From NCBI RefSeq assembly GCF_028290435.1, contig NZ_JAQGJV010000082.1, positions 1-64,000 of the forward strand: 64,000 bases of DNA. Direction: 5' to 3'. The stretch is from Devosia sp. Its GTDB lineage: Bacteria > Pseudomonadota > Alphaproteobacteria > Rhizobiales > Devosiaceae. The notes under the pieces are model-generated. The model saw only the letters and a program-made list of their open reading frames with translations, was not told where the DNA came from and searched no databases. Of the stretch, positions 1 through 10,594 are shown one piece after another. The position numbers and the translations under genes are program-made. Within the stretch, counting starts at the first letter, position 1, and each line of letters starts with the position of its first letter.

Positions 1-657
1 AGTCGTTTCTGGCGAACCATACATCACGCCGATCTTCATGCGGATCTGGTTGATGAAGATCACCAGGCACTTCGACTTGGAAATCGAGCCGGTCAGCTTG
101 CGCATCGCCTGGCTCATCAACCGCGCCTGCAGGCCGGGCTGCACGTCGCCCATCTCGCCTTCGATTTCCGCCCGCGGCGTCAGCGCCGCCACCGAATCGA
201 TGACCAGCACGTCGATAGCGCCGCTTCGAACCAGCGTATCGGTGATTTCCAGCGCCTGCTCGCCGGCATCGGGCTGCGAGATCAGCAGGTCATCGATGTT
301 GACGCCCAGCTTGCGAGCATAAATCGGGTCCAAGGCATGCTCGGCGTCGACAAAGGCGCAGATGCCGCCAGCGCGCTGCGCCTCGGCGATCACATGCAAT
401 GCCAGTGTGGTCTTGCCCGAGCTTTCCGGCCCGAAAATCTCGACGATACGGCCCTTTGGCAACCCGCCAATGCCCAGCGCAATGTCGAGGCCCAGCGAAC
501 CTGTGGAGATCGATTCCACCTCGATCGCGGCGCTTTCGCCAAGGCGCATGATCGAGCCCTTGCCGAAATTGCGCTCGATCTGGCTGAGAGCCGCCGCGAG
601 CGCCTTATCCTTATCCATCGATCCACCTTCAACAACGCGAAGCGGCGAGCTAGCCAT
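1..657 (-). CDS. recA: Recombinase RecA (3' part truncated by window edge)
   Basis: My minus-strand translation from ATG at 657: [94 protein letters not shown]; Walker [10 protein letters not shown]. Not in the ORF track because it runs off the window. Confidence 0.97.
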   Translation of the reverse strand, partial: MASSPLRVVEGGSMDKDKALAAALSQIERNFGKGSIMRLGESAAIEVESISTGSLGLDIALGIGGLPKGRIVEIFGPESSGKTTLALHVIAEAQRAGGICAFVDAEHALDPIYARKLGVNIDDLLISQPDAGEQALEITDTLVRSGAIDVLVIDSVAALTPRAEIEGEMGDVQPGLQARLMSQAMRKLTGSISKSKCLVIFINQIRMKIGVMYGSPETT

Positions 658-739
658 GATTCTCTCCTTATTTCACGCTCTTGGGGGCCTGGCAACGCGC
701 TGACGCCGTAAGTAGCTGTGCATTGAATGTGCCCTATTT

Positions 740-754
740 GTTCTCATTTTGTTT
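740..754. promoter_or_regulatory. Putative alphaproteobacterial LexA/SOS box upstream of recA
   Basis: GTTCTCATTTTGTTT = GTTC-N7-GTTT, one mismatch to the alphaproteobacterial SOS box GTTC-N7-GTTC, 83 nt upstream of the recA start. Confidence 0.5.
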
Positions 755-924
755 CCGGACTGTCAATGGGGAATTTTGCTTTCCGCGCAAACCTCGCCGA
801 CACCGCCAGAATCTGCCCGCCCCATCGATCCCACGCCACTTTCCGCTTGCCCCTGACTAACATGTTGCGTTTTATGCCGGCCAATCAGCCCGAACCGGGC
901 CAGCCACGGCAGGAGCCCCACGCG

Positions 925-1914
925 ATGAATCTCATTCAATATTTCGACCTCAATGGCGAACGCGCCGTGGGCCAGGTCGACGGTGACCTCACCCGGCAGG
1001 TCAATGACGCCACCAGCGTCTACGATCTGGCCATCGCCGCGCTCGCCCGCAATATCGGCATCGGCGCGCTGATCGCCGAAAAGGGCGTCGGCGCCACCGT
1101 CGACAAGGCGGCAATTCTGGCTGAGGGGCGCATGCTCGCGCCGATCAACCATCCCGATCCGGCCCATCTCTATGTCACCGGCACCGGCCTCACCCATCTG
1201 GGTTCGGCCTCGACGCGCGACGCCATGCACAATTCCAACAAGCCGGCCGGCGAGCTGACCGACTCAATGAAGATGTTCCAGATGGGCCTGGAAAATGGCA
1301 AGCCGACCGACGGTACCAAGGGCGTACAGCCGGAATGGTTCTACAAGGGCAATGGCTACACCGTGGTCAATCCCGGCCACCCGATCCCCTCCCCGTCCTT
1401 CGCCCGCGACGCCGGGGAAGAGCCAGAGATCGCCGGCATTTATGTCATCGACCAGAACGGCCAGCCGCGCCGGCTCGGCTTTGCGCTGGCCAATGAATTT
1501 TCCGATCACGTCACCGAGCGCGTCAACTACCTCTACCTCGCTCATTCCAAGCTGCGGGCCTGCGCCTTCGGCCCCGAGGTGCGCGTCGGTGACCTGCCGT
1601 CCCACATCGAGGGCATGTCGCGCATCAAGCGCGATGGCCAGGTGATCTGGGAAAAGCCGTTCCTCAGCGGTGAGAACAATATGAGCCACACCATCGCCAA
1701 CCTCGAATATCACCACTTCAAGTACGAGCTGTTCCGCAATCCGGGTGACATTCACGTCCACATGTTCGGCACCGCCACGCTGAGCTTTGCCGATGGCGTC
1801 GTCACCCAGCCCAACGACGTATTCGAGATCGAGGAAGCCCAGTTCGGCGCGGCTTTGCGCAATCCGATCCGCATCGAGGCCGAACACCCCGTCATCGTTG
1901 GCAACGTCTACTAA
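925..1914 (+). CDS. GguC/AraD1-family (fumarylacetoacetate hydrolase-like) protein
   Basis: MNLIQYFDLNGERAVGQVDG... with GTGLTHLGSASTRDAMH; start trimmed from the longer ORF at 727 to the ATG at 925. Confidence 0.8.
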   Translation: MNLIQYFDLNGERAVGQVDGDLTRQVNDATSVYDLAIAALARNIGIGALIAEKGVGATVDKAAILAEGRMLAPINHPDPAHLYVTGTGLTHLGSASTRDAMHNSNKPAGELTDSMKMFQMGLENGKPTDGTKGVQPEWFYKGNGYTVVNPGHPIPSPSFARDAGEEPEIAGIYVIDQNGQPRRLGFALANEFSDHVTERVNYLYLAHSKLRACAFGPEVRVGDLPSHIEGMSRIKRDGQVIWEKPFLSGENNMSHTIANLEYHHFKYELFRNPGDIHVHMFGTATLSFADGVVTQPNDVFEIEEAQFGAALRNPIRIEAEHPVIVGNVY

Positions 1915-1990
1915 GGTTTAACTTTGCGTTGGCCCGGCTTTACGCCGCGCCCCTAACATGTCAGTTGTCCCTCAATCTTGAGGGACAACC

Positions 1991-3010
1991 ATGACCAAGC
2001 TCAGTTTTGAAAAACGCCGCGTCGGCAAGACCGCGCTCGAGGTGACCACCCTGGGCCTGGGCGGCGCATCGCTTGCCGGCATTTTCAGCGCCGTACCGGC
2101 CGAACAGGCCCGCGCCACGGTGGCCCACGCGCTCGATGTCGGCATCAATTATGTCGATACCGCCCCCCAATATGGCCTCGGCCGCTCCGAACATTTGGTT
2201 GGCGACGCGATCCGCGAGCGCCGTGGCGACGCGATCCTGTCCAGCAAGGTCGGCCGCCTGCTCAAGCCCGTCAAAGCGGCCGAACAGGACAAGGGTGCCT
2301 GGGTCGATCCCCTGCCCTTCAACCAAGCCTATGACTATTCCTATGACGGCGTCATGCGCTCGTTCGAGGATAGCCTGCAGCGCCTCGGCCTCAATGCGAT
2401 AGACATCGTCTATGTCCACGATATCGGCGTCTCCACCCACGGCGCCGAGGCCAACAAACCGCTCTGGGCGCAGCTCGCCGGCGGCGGCTACAAGGCCCTG
2501 CGCGAACTGCGCGATAGCGGCGTCATTTCGGCCTTCGGCCTTGGCGTCAACGAGTGGGAAGTGCTGATGGACGCCTTCGCGCTCGGCGATTGGGACGTCT
2601 TCCTGCTGGCCGGCCGCTATACGCTGCTGGAGCAGACCTCCTTGCATCCCTTCATGTCCACCTGCATCGAGCGCGGCGCGTCAGTCGTGGTCGGCGGTCC
2701 GTTCAATTCCGGCATTCTGGTCGGCGGCGACAAGTTCAACTATGCCAAGGCGCCCGACGATATCGTCGCCAAGGTCAGGGCCATCGAGGCAGTGTGCAAG
2801 GATTTCAACGTGCCTCTGCCCGCCGCTGCGCTGCAGTTCCCCCTCACGCATCCGGCCGTCTGCAACGTGTTGCCCGGCCCGCGTTCGCCCGCCGAACTCG
2901 ATGGCATTCTCGATTGGTGGCAGGTCAAGATTCCTGCTGAACTCTGGACGGCCTTGGCCGATAAGGGCCTCCTCGCCGAAGGCACGCCGGTCCCCCATAC
3001 CGCCGCCTGA
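1991..3010 (+). CDS. Aldo/keto reductase (D-threo-aldose 1-dehydrogenase-like)
   Basis: GLGGASLAGIFSAV...GINYVDTAPQYGLGRSEHLVGDAIRERRGDAILSSKVGRLLKP; AKR catalytic motifs. Confidence 0.88.
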   Translation: MTKLSFEKRRVGKTALEVTTLGLGGASLAGIFSAVPAEQARATVAHALDVGINYVDTAPQYGLGRSEHLVGDAIRERRGDAILSSKVGRLLKPVKAAEQDKGAWVDPLPFNQAYDYSYDGVMRSFEDSLQRLGLNAIDIVYVHDIGVSTHGAEANKPLWAQLAGGGYKALRELRDSGVISAFGLGVNEWEVLMDAFALGDWDVFLLAGRYTLLEQTSLHPFMSTCIERGASVVVGGPFNSGILVGGDKFNYAKAPDDIVAKVRAIEAVCKDFNVPLPAAALQFPLTHPAVCNVLPGPRSPAELDGILDWWQVKIPAELWTALADKGLLAEGTPVPHTAA

Positions 3011-3079
3011 TCTGCTTGACGTTACGCCGCGCCCAGCACTAATATAACCACATAGTTTTAGAACTCCTGGGTTATAGAA

Positions 3080-3433
3080 ATGCTGGACGCGGCGCGCCTC
3101 GACGCTACCTTTTCCGCCCTCGCCGATCCCACGCGGCGGGCCATTCTGGCGCGGCTGGCGCAGGGCGATGCCTCAGTCACCGAACTGGCCGAACCATTTG
3201 CCATGAGCCAGCCGGCGATTTCCAAGCATCTCAAGGTGCTGGAAGGCGCCGGCCTGATTTCGCGCGGCCGCGACGCCCAGCGCCGCCCGTGCAAGCTGGA
3301 GGCTGAGCCACTGGCCGAAGCCACTGGCTGGCTGATCGAATATCGCCAATACTGGGAAACCAGCTTCGAGCGCCTCGATGACCTGCTGGACGAATTGAAG
3401 CGGCTCGAAAAACTGGCTGGCAATCGCAACTGA
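3080..3433 (+). CDS. ArsR-family HTH transcriptional regulator
   Basis: FSALADPTRRAILARLAQGDASVTELAEPFAMSQPAISKHLKVLEGAGLISRGRDAQRRP; followed by an SRPBCC gene. Confidence 0.92.
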   Translation: MLDAARLDATFSALADPTRRAILARLAQGDASVTELAEPFAMSQPAISKHLKVLEGAGLISRGRDAQRRPCKLEAEPLAEATGWLIEYRQYWETSFERLDDLLDELKRLEKLAGNRN

Positions 3434-3443
3434 GGAGGACCGC

Positions 3444-3956
3444 ATGGGCTTTGCCGGGCCATTGATCGTTACGACGCCGAGCGACCGCGAAATCGTCATC
3501 ACCCGCCAGTTCGACGCCCCCCGCCATCTGGTATTCGCCTGCTACACTCAGCCGTCATTGATCCGGCGCTGGCTCAAGGGCCCACCGGGCTGGACCATGC
3601 CATTCTGCGAGTTCGAGCCTAGGGTCGGCGGCAAATACCGCTACGAATGGAAAAGCCCCGATGGCTATGTCATGGCCATGGGCGGGGTAATCCGCGAATT
3701 CGAGCCGGTCGAGCGCATCGTCAGCGCCGAAGTCTTCGATGAGGATTGGACCGGCGGCGAGACCGTTTCCACCATTGTGCTCGACGAAGCCAATGCCCGA
3801 ACCACGCTGGTCAACACCATCGTCTATAGCTCCAAGGAAGCCCGCGACGGCGCCTTGGCGACACCGATGGCCGAGGGCATGGAAATGAGCTTCTCCAACC
3901 TCGATCTGTTGCTAGAACAGGCCCAGATCATTCAAACGCATGACGCTCCGGCTTGA
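3444..3956 (+). CDS. SRPBCC/AHSA1-domain protein
   Basis: ITRQFDAPRHLVFACYTQPSLIRRWLKGPPGWTMPFCEFEPRVGGKYRYEW; common ArsR-SRPBCC pair. Confidence 0.9.
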   Translation: MGFAGPLIVTTPSDREIVITRQFDAPRHLVFACYTQPSLIRRWLKGPPGWTMPFCEFEPRVGGKYRYEWKSPDGYVMAMGGVIREFEPVERIVSAEVFDEDWTGGETVSTIVLDEANARTTLVNTIVYSSKEARDGALATPMAEGMEMSFSNLDLLLEQAQIIQTHDAPA

Positions 3957-3960
3957 ATCG

Positions 3961-4356
3961 TCAATTCAGGTCGCGTGCATAAGCCCTTAGCGTCTCAAGC
4001 GGAATCAGGTCCAGCACGACCTGGTTGGTGGCGCGCAGATAGACGCGCGGCGCCATACCAGCTTCGTGCGCTTGCTGCCAGCGCATCGCCACCAGGCACC
4101 AACGGTCGCCCGCCTTGAGGCCGGCAAACGCAAAGGCCGGCATCGGCGTGCTGAGATCGTTCCCCACCGAACTGGAATAGGCCAGAAATTCGTCGGTCGC
4201 CTCGATGCAGACCAGATGCTGAGCCGCCCCGTCGGGGCCGGCGGCGCAATAGCCAGTGCGGAAGAACCCGGTCAACGGATCGGTCGAGCAGGGCTGCAAC
4301 TCCTCGCCCAACACGTTGAACTGCTCCGGCCACCGGAAGTGCCCGCCGACGGTCAC
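3961..4356 (-). CDS. DUF2237-family protein
   Basis: NVLGEELQPCSTDPLTGFFRTGYC...SSSVGNDLSTPMPAFAFAGLKAGDRWCLVAMRW. Confidence 0.85.
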   Translation of the reverse strand: MTVGGHFRWPEQFNVLGEELQPCSTDPLTGFFRTGYCAAGPDGAAQHLVCIEATDEFLAYSSSVGNDLSTPMPAFAFAGLKAGDRWCLVAMRWQQAHEAGMAPRVYLRATNQVVLDLIPLETLRAYARDLN

Positions 4357-6920
4357 GCCTCGTCGCCCCTGCCGATTTTCTGCAGCACTTCCTTGACCTT
4401 GGTATTGATCTGGTCGAGCGAATAGGGTTTTGGCAGGAATTCGACGCTCTGGTCGTCCTCGATATCGCGCCGCACACTTTCCTCGGCATAGCCGGACACG
4501 AAGATGACCTTGAGATTGGGCATGGTCTCGCGCACATGCTTGAGCAGCGTCGGCCCGTCCATTTCCGGCATCGCAACGTCGGAAATCATCAGGTCGATCT
4601 TGAAGTCTTGATCTTCCAACACTTCAAGCGCCTCTTCGCCGCCATCGGCTTCGAATACCTCATAGCCGGTAGCGCGCAGCGCCTGGGCCGAAAAGGCGCG
4701 GACGCTTTCCTCGTCATCGACGAGCAGAATGCGCTCGTGCCCGGTTAGGTCGCGCACCGGCGCCGCCACTGCGGCCTTGACCGCCTCGGCTTCCACCGGA
4801 ATATGCCGCGGCAGGTAAATCTTGAAGGTCGTGCCGACCCCGACCACAGAGACCGGGTAAATGAAGCCCTCGGTCTGCTTGACGATGCCATAGACGGTCG
4901 ACAGGCCTAGTCCGGTGCCCTTGCCCAATTCCTTGGTGGTGAAGAACGGCTCGAAAATCTTCTCGATGATTTCCGCGCTCATGCCGGTGCCGGTATCCTG
5001 CACTTCGATCAGCACATAATCGGCTGGCACCATGCCCTTGAATGTCAGCTTTTCGGCTTCGTCATGCGTCACATTGCCGGTCCGCAGCGTAATTGACCCG
5101 CCGTCCGGCATCGCATCGCGGGCGTTGACCACGAGGTTGATGATCACCTGCTCCAGTTGCACCACGTCGGCACGAACCGGCCAGACATTGCGGCCATGCT
5201 CAACCTGCAGCGTATTCTTCTCGCCGATCATGCGCTTGAGCAGCACCGTCAGGTCGTCGACGATCAGCGGCAGTTCCAGCACCTGCGGCCGCAGCGTCTG
5301 CCGGCGCGAAAACGCCAGCAATTGCCGCGTCAAACCGGCAGCGCGATTGGCGTTCTGCTTGATCTGCATCAGTTCGCTGAACGAGGGATCCCCCGGCTTG
5401 TGCTTGAGCAGCAGCAGGTCGGAAAAGCCGATAATGGCCGTCAGGAGGTTGTTGAAGTCATGCGCCACGCCGCCCGCCAACTGGCCGACAGCCTGCATCT
5501 TCTGGCTCTGCGCGAACTGCGCCTCCAACTTGCGCTGGTCGGTCATGTCGAGCGCATAGACATTGACCTGCTCCGGCGAGCCGGCGCTCATTTCCGAGCC
5601 GGACACATAGAGCCGCACCGCATGATCGCCCTCGGCTGTCAGCAATGCATCGACCGGATCGATTTCGGACTGATGTGCGGCCGCATCCTCGATCGCCTTG
5701 GCGAATTTCTCGCGGCTCCCTTCGCCGATCAGCTCGGCCAACGGTTGCAGTTCGAGGCTCTTCTCCTCGCCCGACCATTTGAAGATGCGCCCAAACGGCG
5801 CATTGGTACGGATGATCCGGCCAGCGCCATCCAGCGTCGCGATGGCAAACGGCGTGTCGTTGAAGAAGCGCGAGAACCGCACTTCGGCCGCGCGCAATTC
5901 CTCTTCATTGTCCGGCGCGCTCGAACGGTCCAGCACCAGCGTGCGCGTCTCGCCCAGCTCGCCATCGGCCATCCGGGCCGCGCGATGCAGCAGCCGCACA
6001 GGGAAGCTAGTTCCGTTGCGCCGCACCAGGTCGATATCGATGATTTCGGTGCGGATTTCGCCATCGCTACGCCCGCGCATCAGCAGGGTCGCGCCGTCGC
6101 CACGCACGATATCGGCCATGCTCAAATGGCCTGAATTAAACTCGGCCAAGTCATAGCCCAACCAATCGGTCAGCGTCGAGTTGAGATACTGGATCGCCCC
6201 ATGCGCGTCGGCCGAGAAAAACCCGGCCGGCGAATGGTCGAGATAATCGATAGCCCGCTGCAGATCGCGGAAAGCGCTCTCATTATTGTCGCGGTCGCGG
6301 GTGATGTCCTCCACCGACCACATGATCAGCGGCTTGCGGACCTCATCGGTCTCCGGCAGCGGCCGCACGGCCACGCGATACCAGAATGCGCGATTGCTCT
6401 CGGCCTGCGAACCGCCGAGCCCGCCGACCAGCCGAATGTCCTCGACCGCGCCACGCCCATCCTTGGCCGCCCGCGACAGGCGGTAGATCGCCTCGCTGGC
6501 TTCCGATTGCCCGGCAAACAGGCGTGGCACCCCCAGCGGCACGCCATTGCTCACCCCACCGGCGAAGGAACCATAATGCCCGTTCACATAGGAAATCTTG
6601 CCGTCCCGGTCGGCCACCACAGCGCCATAGGGCAGGCTATCGACCACAGCCCGCGAAACCGTCCGCCGTTCCTCGGTACTGCCGAAGCGGAACAGGCCCG
6701 CCGCCAGTCCGAACAGGCAGAACACACCGACAACCGCCAGCACGCCGACAAAGGCGATAACCCAGTCGCCCGGAATCTGCTCCCCGAACACCGAGAACAC
6801 CACTGCCGCGACGACGAGCACCAGCCCCAGCGCGGCCACACGCCACACGCCGGCATTGCTGCGGGACGATGCCAGCAGCGGCTCCGGATAATTGCCATCG
6901 CCCAGCGGCGTCGATGTCAT
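4353..6920 (-). CDS. cckA: Cell-cycle hybrid histidine kinase CckA
   Basis: Two N-terminal TM segments, PAS domains, His[24 protein letters not shown], HATPase [16 protein letters not shown]-terminal REC domain [13 protein letters not shown]; next to flhB. Confidence 0.93.
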   Translation of the reverse strand: MTSTPLGDGNYPEPLLASSRSNAGVWRVAALGLVLVVAAVVFSVFGEQIPGDWVIAFVGVLAVVGVFCLFGLAAGLFRFGSTEERRTVSRAVVDSLPYGAVVADRDGKISYVNGHYGSFAGGVSNGVPLGVPRLFAGQSEASEAIYRLSRAAKDGRGAVEDIRLVGGLGGSQAESNRAFWYRVAVRPLPETDEVRKPLIMWSVEDITRDRDNNESAFRDLQRAIDYLDHSPAGFFSADAHGAIQYLNSTLTDWLGYDLAEFNSGHLSMADIVRGDGATLLMRGRSDGEIRTEIIDIDLVRRNGTSFPVRLLHRAARMADGELGETRTLVLDRSSAPDNEEELRAAEVRFSRFFNDTPFAIATLDGAGRIIRTNAPFGRIFKWSGEEKSLELQPLAELIGEGSREKFAKAIEDAAAHQSEIDPVDALLTAEGDHAVRLYVSGSEMSAGSPEQVNVYALDMTDQRKLEAQFAQSQKMQAVGQLAGGVAHDFNNLLTAIIGFSDLLLLKHKPGDPSFSELMQIKQNANRAAGLTRQLLAFSRRQTLRPQVLELPLIVDDLTVLLKRMIGEKNTLQVEHGRNVWPVRADVVQLEQVIINLVVNARDAMPDGGSITLRTGNVTHDEAEKLTFKGMVPADYVLIEVQDTGTGMSAEIIEKIFEPFFTTKELGKGTGLGLSTVYGIVKQTEGFIYPVSVVGVGTTFKIYLPRHIPVEAEAVKAAVAAPVRDLTGHERILLVDDEESVRAFSAQALRATGYEVFEADGGEEALEVLEDQDFKIDLMISDVAMPEMDGPTLLKHVRETMPNLKVIFVSGYAEESVRRDIEDDQSVEFLPKPYSLDQINTKVKEVLQKIGRGDEA

Positions 6921-7076
6921 GGATGTCGCACTCCGATGCCGAATCAGTGGCTGCCCCTAGCTCTAGCAAATGGCCCGCCCGTGCGGGAGGTGCATGCGGG
7001 TTATCAACATGGTGCACCCGCCCGATAGCGGCATAATGACCGCACTACCCTGGCCACAACGCCTATTTGCCGGGAT

Positions 7077-8162
7077 TTACTTAGCCGCCTTCCAGCCGGT
7101 CCGGCTCTTGAGCCGCATCACGAAGCCGATGACCTCGGCGACGGCCTTGAAGTGATCGCCAGGGATGACGTCATTGACCTCGACGCTGGAGAACAACGCC
7201 CGCGCCAGCGGCGGGTTCTCAACGATAGGCACATTATTCTCGGTCGCCACCGTACGGATGCGCAAAGCCACCGCATCGGCGCCCTTGGCCACGCAGATCG
7301 GCGCGCGCATGGCCTTGTCATAGCGCAAAGCCACGGCGAAGTGGGTCGGGTTGGTGATGACCACGGTCGCGTTCGGCACCGCCGCCATCATGCGCGAGCG
7401 GGAACGCTCCTGCCGCAATTGGCGAAGGCGGCCCTTGATCTTGGGATCGCCCTCCATCGACTTGTATTCTTCGCGGGTTTCCTGAACCGTCATCATCTGC
7501 CGCTTCCACCATTTCTGGCGCTGGTAGATGAAATCGGCCATGGCGATGATGGTCATCACCGCCAGCACCGCCGTAAAAATCTTCACCCCGATTTCCTGGA
7601 AATCCGTCAGGATCATCCGCGGGTCCACGGTCATCATCGTGTCGAGGCGGTCGCGTTCGGGCCAGATCGTGAAAAACAGTACCGCGCTGACGATGCCGAT
7701 CTTGGCCAGGCCCTTGCCGAAATTGACCAGTGCCTCGGCCGAAAACAGCCGTTTGAACCCAGCGAGCGGGGACACCTTCGAGAATTTCGGCGTGATCGGC
7801 TCGGTCGACAGCAGCGGCCGATGCTGCACCAGGTTGGAGGCAATGGCGCAGGCCGACAGGATCGCCAGCGGCGGCAGCACAATGCCCAGCAGCGACAGCG
7901 CCAACCCGTTGAAGAAACTACCGAACGCCGCGCCACCCAGCTCAAACTGGTCCGAATTGGCCACCAGGACGCGCAGCGACTCCATCAGGCTGGCGCTGGC
8001 CGATGGCGCGAACATCGCGAATACTGCCGCCGAGCCGAGCAGCATGAACCAGGTCGTCACCTCCTGGCTTTTGGCCACGTCGCCTTTTTTGTGGGCGTCC
8101 TCGAGCTTCTTTTGTGAGGGGTCCTCACTTTTACTGGATTCTTCTGGGGCTTCGTCTGACAT
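7077..8162 (-). CDS. flhB: Flagellar export protein FlhB
   Basis: MSDEAPEESSKSEDPSQKKLEDAHKKGDVAKSQEV and autocleavage site VVITNPTHFAVALRYD. Confidence 0.97.
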   Translation of the reverse strand: MSDEAPEESSKSEDPSQKKLEDAHKKGDVAKSQEVTTWFMLLGSAAVFAMFAPSASASLMESLRVLVANSDQFELGGAAFGSFFNGLALSLLGIVLPPLAILSACAIASNLVQHRPLLSTEPITPKFSKVSPLAGFKRLFSAEALVNFGKGLAKIGIVSAVLFFTIWPERDRLDTMMTVDPRMILTDFQEIGVKIFTAVLAVMTIIAMADFIYQRQKWWKRQMMTVQETREEYKSMEGDPKIKGRLRQLRQERSRSRMMAAVPNATVVITNPTHFAVALRYDKAMRAPICVAKGADAVALRIRTVATENNVPIVENPPLARALFSSVEVNDVIPGDHFKAVAEVIGFVMRLKSRTGWKAAK

Positions 8163-8168
8163 GACCGC

Positions 8169-8936
8169 CTATCCTCGCCACATGGCGAGGTGCTCTTCGA
8201 ACGCCGACAGATACCAGCCCATCATCATGGTCAGCAGCAGCGCGAAAAGGATCAGCCCGCCAATAATATTGGCGGGCATCAGCACGAAGAACACCTGCAT
8301 TTGCGGCATCAGCCGCGCCAGGATGCCGGCGCCCAGGTTGAACACCAGCCCGAACACGATGAACGGCGCGGACATCTGCACGCCAATGATGAAGGCATGC
8401 GACACGGTCTTGATCATCAACTGCGCCGCGTCATCGAACATCAGCGGGCTTTCGACAGTGAACACCATATAGCTGTCGTAGATCGCCGCCAGCGCCACGT
8501 GGTGCAAATTGGTGGCAAAGATCAGCGTCACCCCCACAAACGACAGGAAGCTGCCGAACACCGCGCCCTGAATGCCAGCCTGCGTCGGATCGGCGGACTG
8601 CGCCGTGCTCAAACCCGATTGAAATGCCACGATGGCGCCCGCCACCTGCGTGGCCATCACTGTCACCCGCACGATGGCGCCAAGCATCAACCCGATCGCC
8701 AGCTCGTGAAACACCAAGCCGATAACGGCCATCGAGTCGCCGGGCAAGGCGGGCATGCTGGGCGACAGCAGGGGAAAAAGCACCAGCGTGAAGGCCAGGG
8801 CGAAACTCAGCCGCATCCGGGCCGGGATCATCTGCTCGCCCAAGGCGGGCATCAGCATCAGAATGGCGCCAATGCGCGCAAACAGCAGGATATAGATAAA
8901 AGCGGTCTGGGGCAGCCAGTTGAGCCCGATGGTCAA
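8169..8936 (-). CDS. fliR: Flagellar export protein FliR
   Basis: ARIGAILMLMPALGEQMIPARMRLSFALAFTLVLFPLL; multi-TM; synteny. Confidence 0.95.
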   Translation of the reverse strand: MTIGLNWLPQTAFIYILLFARIGAILMLMPALGEQMIPARMRLSFALAFTLVLFPLLSPSMPALPGDSMAVIGLVFHELAIGLMLGAIVRVTVMATQVAGAIVAFQSGLSTAQSADPTQAGIQGAVFGSFLSFVGVTLIFATNLHHVALAAIYDSYMVFTVESPLMFDDAAQLMIKTVSHAFIIGVQMSAPFIVFGLVFNLGAGILARLMPQMQVFFVLMPANIIGGLILFALLLTMMMGWYLSAFEEHLAMWRG

Positions 8937-8939
8937 GGC

Positions 8940-9206
8940 CTATCCGCCCACGATGATCATATCGATCACCCGATTCATGTAGCCGCCCATGGTGGCGCCG
9001 AGAAACGGCAGCGTTATCAGCATGGTCAGGAAGATGGCGATAATTTTGGGCACGAACACCAGGGTCTGTTCCTGGATCTGCGTCAGCGCCTGGAACAGCG
9101 AAATCACCACGCCGACCAGCAGTCCAACCAGCATCATCGGCGCCGACACGATAATCAGTGTCCAGATGCCATCGGTGGCAATATCGAGAACTTCAGCACC
9201 GTTCAT
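8940..9206 (-). CDS. fliQ: Flagellar export protein FliQ
   Basis: MNGAEVLDIATDGIWTLIIVSAPMMLVGLLVGVVISLFQALTQIQEQTL; start trimmed from 9248. Confidence 0.95.
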   Translation of the reverse strand: MNGAEVLDIATDGIWTLIIVSAPMMLVGLLVGVVISLFQALTQIQEQTLVFVPKIIAIFLTMLITLPFLGATMGGYMNRVIDMIIVGG

Positions 9207-9249
9207 CGTAGCTTCCTGTGACGTCTCGCCGGCGAATCGTCGCCCCACT

Positions 9250-9346
9250 CTACTCCCGTCGTATCATTCCGGCACAAGCCAGAATCCAGTATTCTGCGCT
9301 CCGGCGATCACTTCCAGCTTGGGCTGGGATACCCGACCGGCTGACG
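9250..9346. repeat. Possible degenerate intergenic repeat between fliQ and fliE
   Basis: Non-coding gap TATCATTCCGGCACAAGCCAGAATCCAGTATTCTG...GGGCTGGGATACCCG with a small CAGAAT/ATTCTG dyad; resembles rhizobial intergenic repeats. Confidence 0.35.
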
Positions 9347-9682
9347 TCAGATCGGCATCCGCATGATTTCTTCGTAGGCCGAGATCACGCGATCGCGCAC
9401 GGTGACCATGCTCTCGATGGCGATTTCGGTCTGCGACAGCGCGGTGACCATGTCGACCACGTCAGCCTTGCCGTTGACCATGTTCATGGCCATGGCATCG
9501 GAGGTCTTGCCGGTATCGACGACGCCCTGGACAGCTTGTGAGAGCATGTTGGCGAAGTCAGGCTGCAGCGCATGCTGCGCCAGCAGATCGCTGCCCGGTG
9601 TCGAAGGCTGGGACACCTGGGATATGAGTTGGGAGGCATTGTTATAGGCCGCAGTGGCCGCATTAAAAGGTACGGTCGTCAT
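9347..9682 (-). CDS. fliE: Flagellar hook-basal body protein FliE
   Basis: NMVNGKADVVDMVTALSQTEIAIESMVTVRDRVISAYEEIMRMPI. Confidence 0.94.
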   Translation of the reverse strand: MTTVPFNAATAAYNNASQLISQVSQPSTPGSDLLAQHALQPDFANMLSQAVQGVVDTGKTSDAMAMNMVNGKADVVDMVTALSQTEIAIESMVTVRDRVISAYEEIMRMPI

Positions 9683-9693
9683 GATCTGGTCCC

Positions 9694-10107
9694 TTAACCA
9701 CGCAGGATGTCGAGTGTCCGGCCCAGCATCTGCCGGGTGACGGTCACTACATTGAGGTTGGCTTCATAGGTTCGCTGGGCCTCGCGCATATCCATGGCTT
9801 CGATCAGCGGATCGACGTTTGGATATTGTACATAGCCCTTGGCGTCGGCGGCCGGATGGCCCGGCTCATAGCGGCTCTGGAAGTCACTCATGTCATAGGC
9901 CAGCTTGCCGACCTCGACGACCTTGCCACCCACATCGGCGTCGAACTTGGTGTCGAATGTAGGCACCCGCCGGCGATAAGGGTCTTCCCCTGGCGTCTTG
10001 CCGGTCGAGTCGGCATTGGCCAGGTTTTCGGCGATCACCCGCATCCGCGCGGTCTGCGCGTGCAGGCCCGTGGCCGCAATTCGTAGCGAAGCATTGAAAT
10101 CTGCCAT
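9694..10107 (-). CDS. flgC: Flagellar basal-body rod protein FlgC
   Basis: LRIAATGLHAQTARMRVIAENLANADSTGKTPGEDPYRRR...MREAQRTYEANLNVV. Confidence 0.97.
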   Translation of the reverse strand: MADFNASLRIAATGLHAQTARMRVIAENLANADSTGKTPGEDPYRRRVPTFDTKFDADVGGKVVEVGKLAYDMSDFQSRYEPGHPAADAKGYVQYPNVDPLIEAMDMREAQRTYEANLNVVTVTRQMLGRTLDILRG

Positions 10108-10118
10108 GCTCTAAACTC

Positions 10119-10526
10119 CTAGGCCTGCCGGCCCATTGCGGTGCGCAGGATCTTGATCGACTTCTGGTACAGCGAGGTTGCCGCCTGGTAGTCCATCGAG
10201 TTGGTGGAAACCTTCATCATCTCGTCTTCCAGCGACACGCCGTTGCCTTCTGGCGTAATCTCGAAATTGGCCATCGGCTGGCCGCTCAAGGCGCCCTGCC
10301 CATCATTGCCCACGGAAAAGTGTTTGGGCTGCGTGGCAGTGGTCGTCACGGTCGCCGAGGAGAATGGCCCCACCTGATCGGCGAAATTGAACTCTTTCAG
10401 GTCCCGCCCGCGAAACCCGGGCGTTTCCGCATTGGCCACATTTTCGGCCAGCAGCCCTTGACGCGCCTGATGCCAGTGCATTTTGTCGGTCAGTGCAGTA
10501 AAGACTGGCATGTCCAGCAGGCCCAT
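10119..10526 (-). CDS. flgB: Flagellar basal-body rod protein FlgB
   Basis: MPVFTALTDKMHWHQARQGLLAENVANAETPGFRGRDL. Confidence 0.96.
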   Translation of the reverse strand: MGLLDMPVFTALTDKMHWHQARQGLLAENVANAETPGFRGRDLKEFNFADQVGPFSSATVTTTATQPKHFSVGNDGQGALSGQPMANFEITPEGNGVSLEDEMMKVSTNSMDYQAATSLYQKSIKILRTAMGRQA

Positions 10527-10579
10527 AGATCAAACTCCCCACGACTCTGGCGTGATGGGCAATTCTTGCCGCCTGATGG

Positions 10580-10594
10580 TTAACCAAGTGTTAA
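10580..10594. promoter_or_regulatory. Perfect CtrA-type site TTAACCAAGTGTTAA
   Basis: TTAA-N7-TTAA between divergent flgB (-) and fliO (+); the reverse strand also reads TTAACCAT. Confidence 0.7.

Noticed and set aside
5157-6134. 325-aa plus-strand ORF
   Set aside because: Antisense shadow of cckA.
8190-9221. 343-aa plus-strand histidine/glutamine-rich ORF
   Set aside because: Antisense of fliR/fliQ; low-complexity shadow translation.
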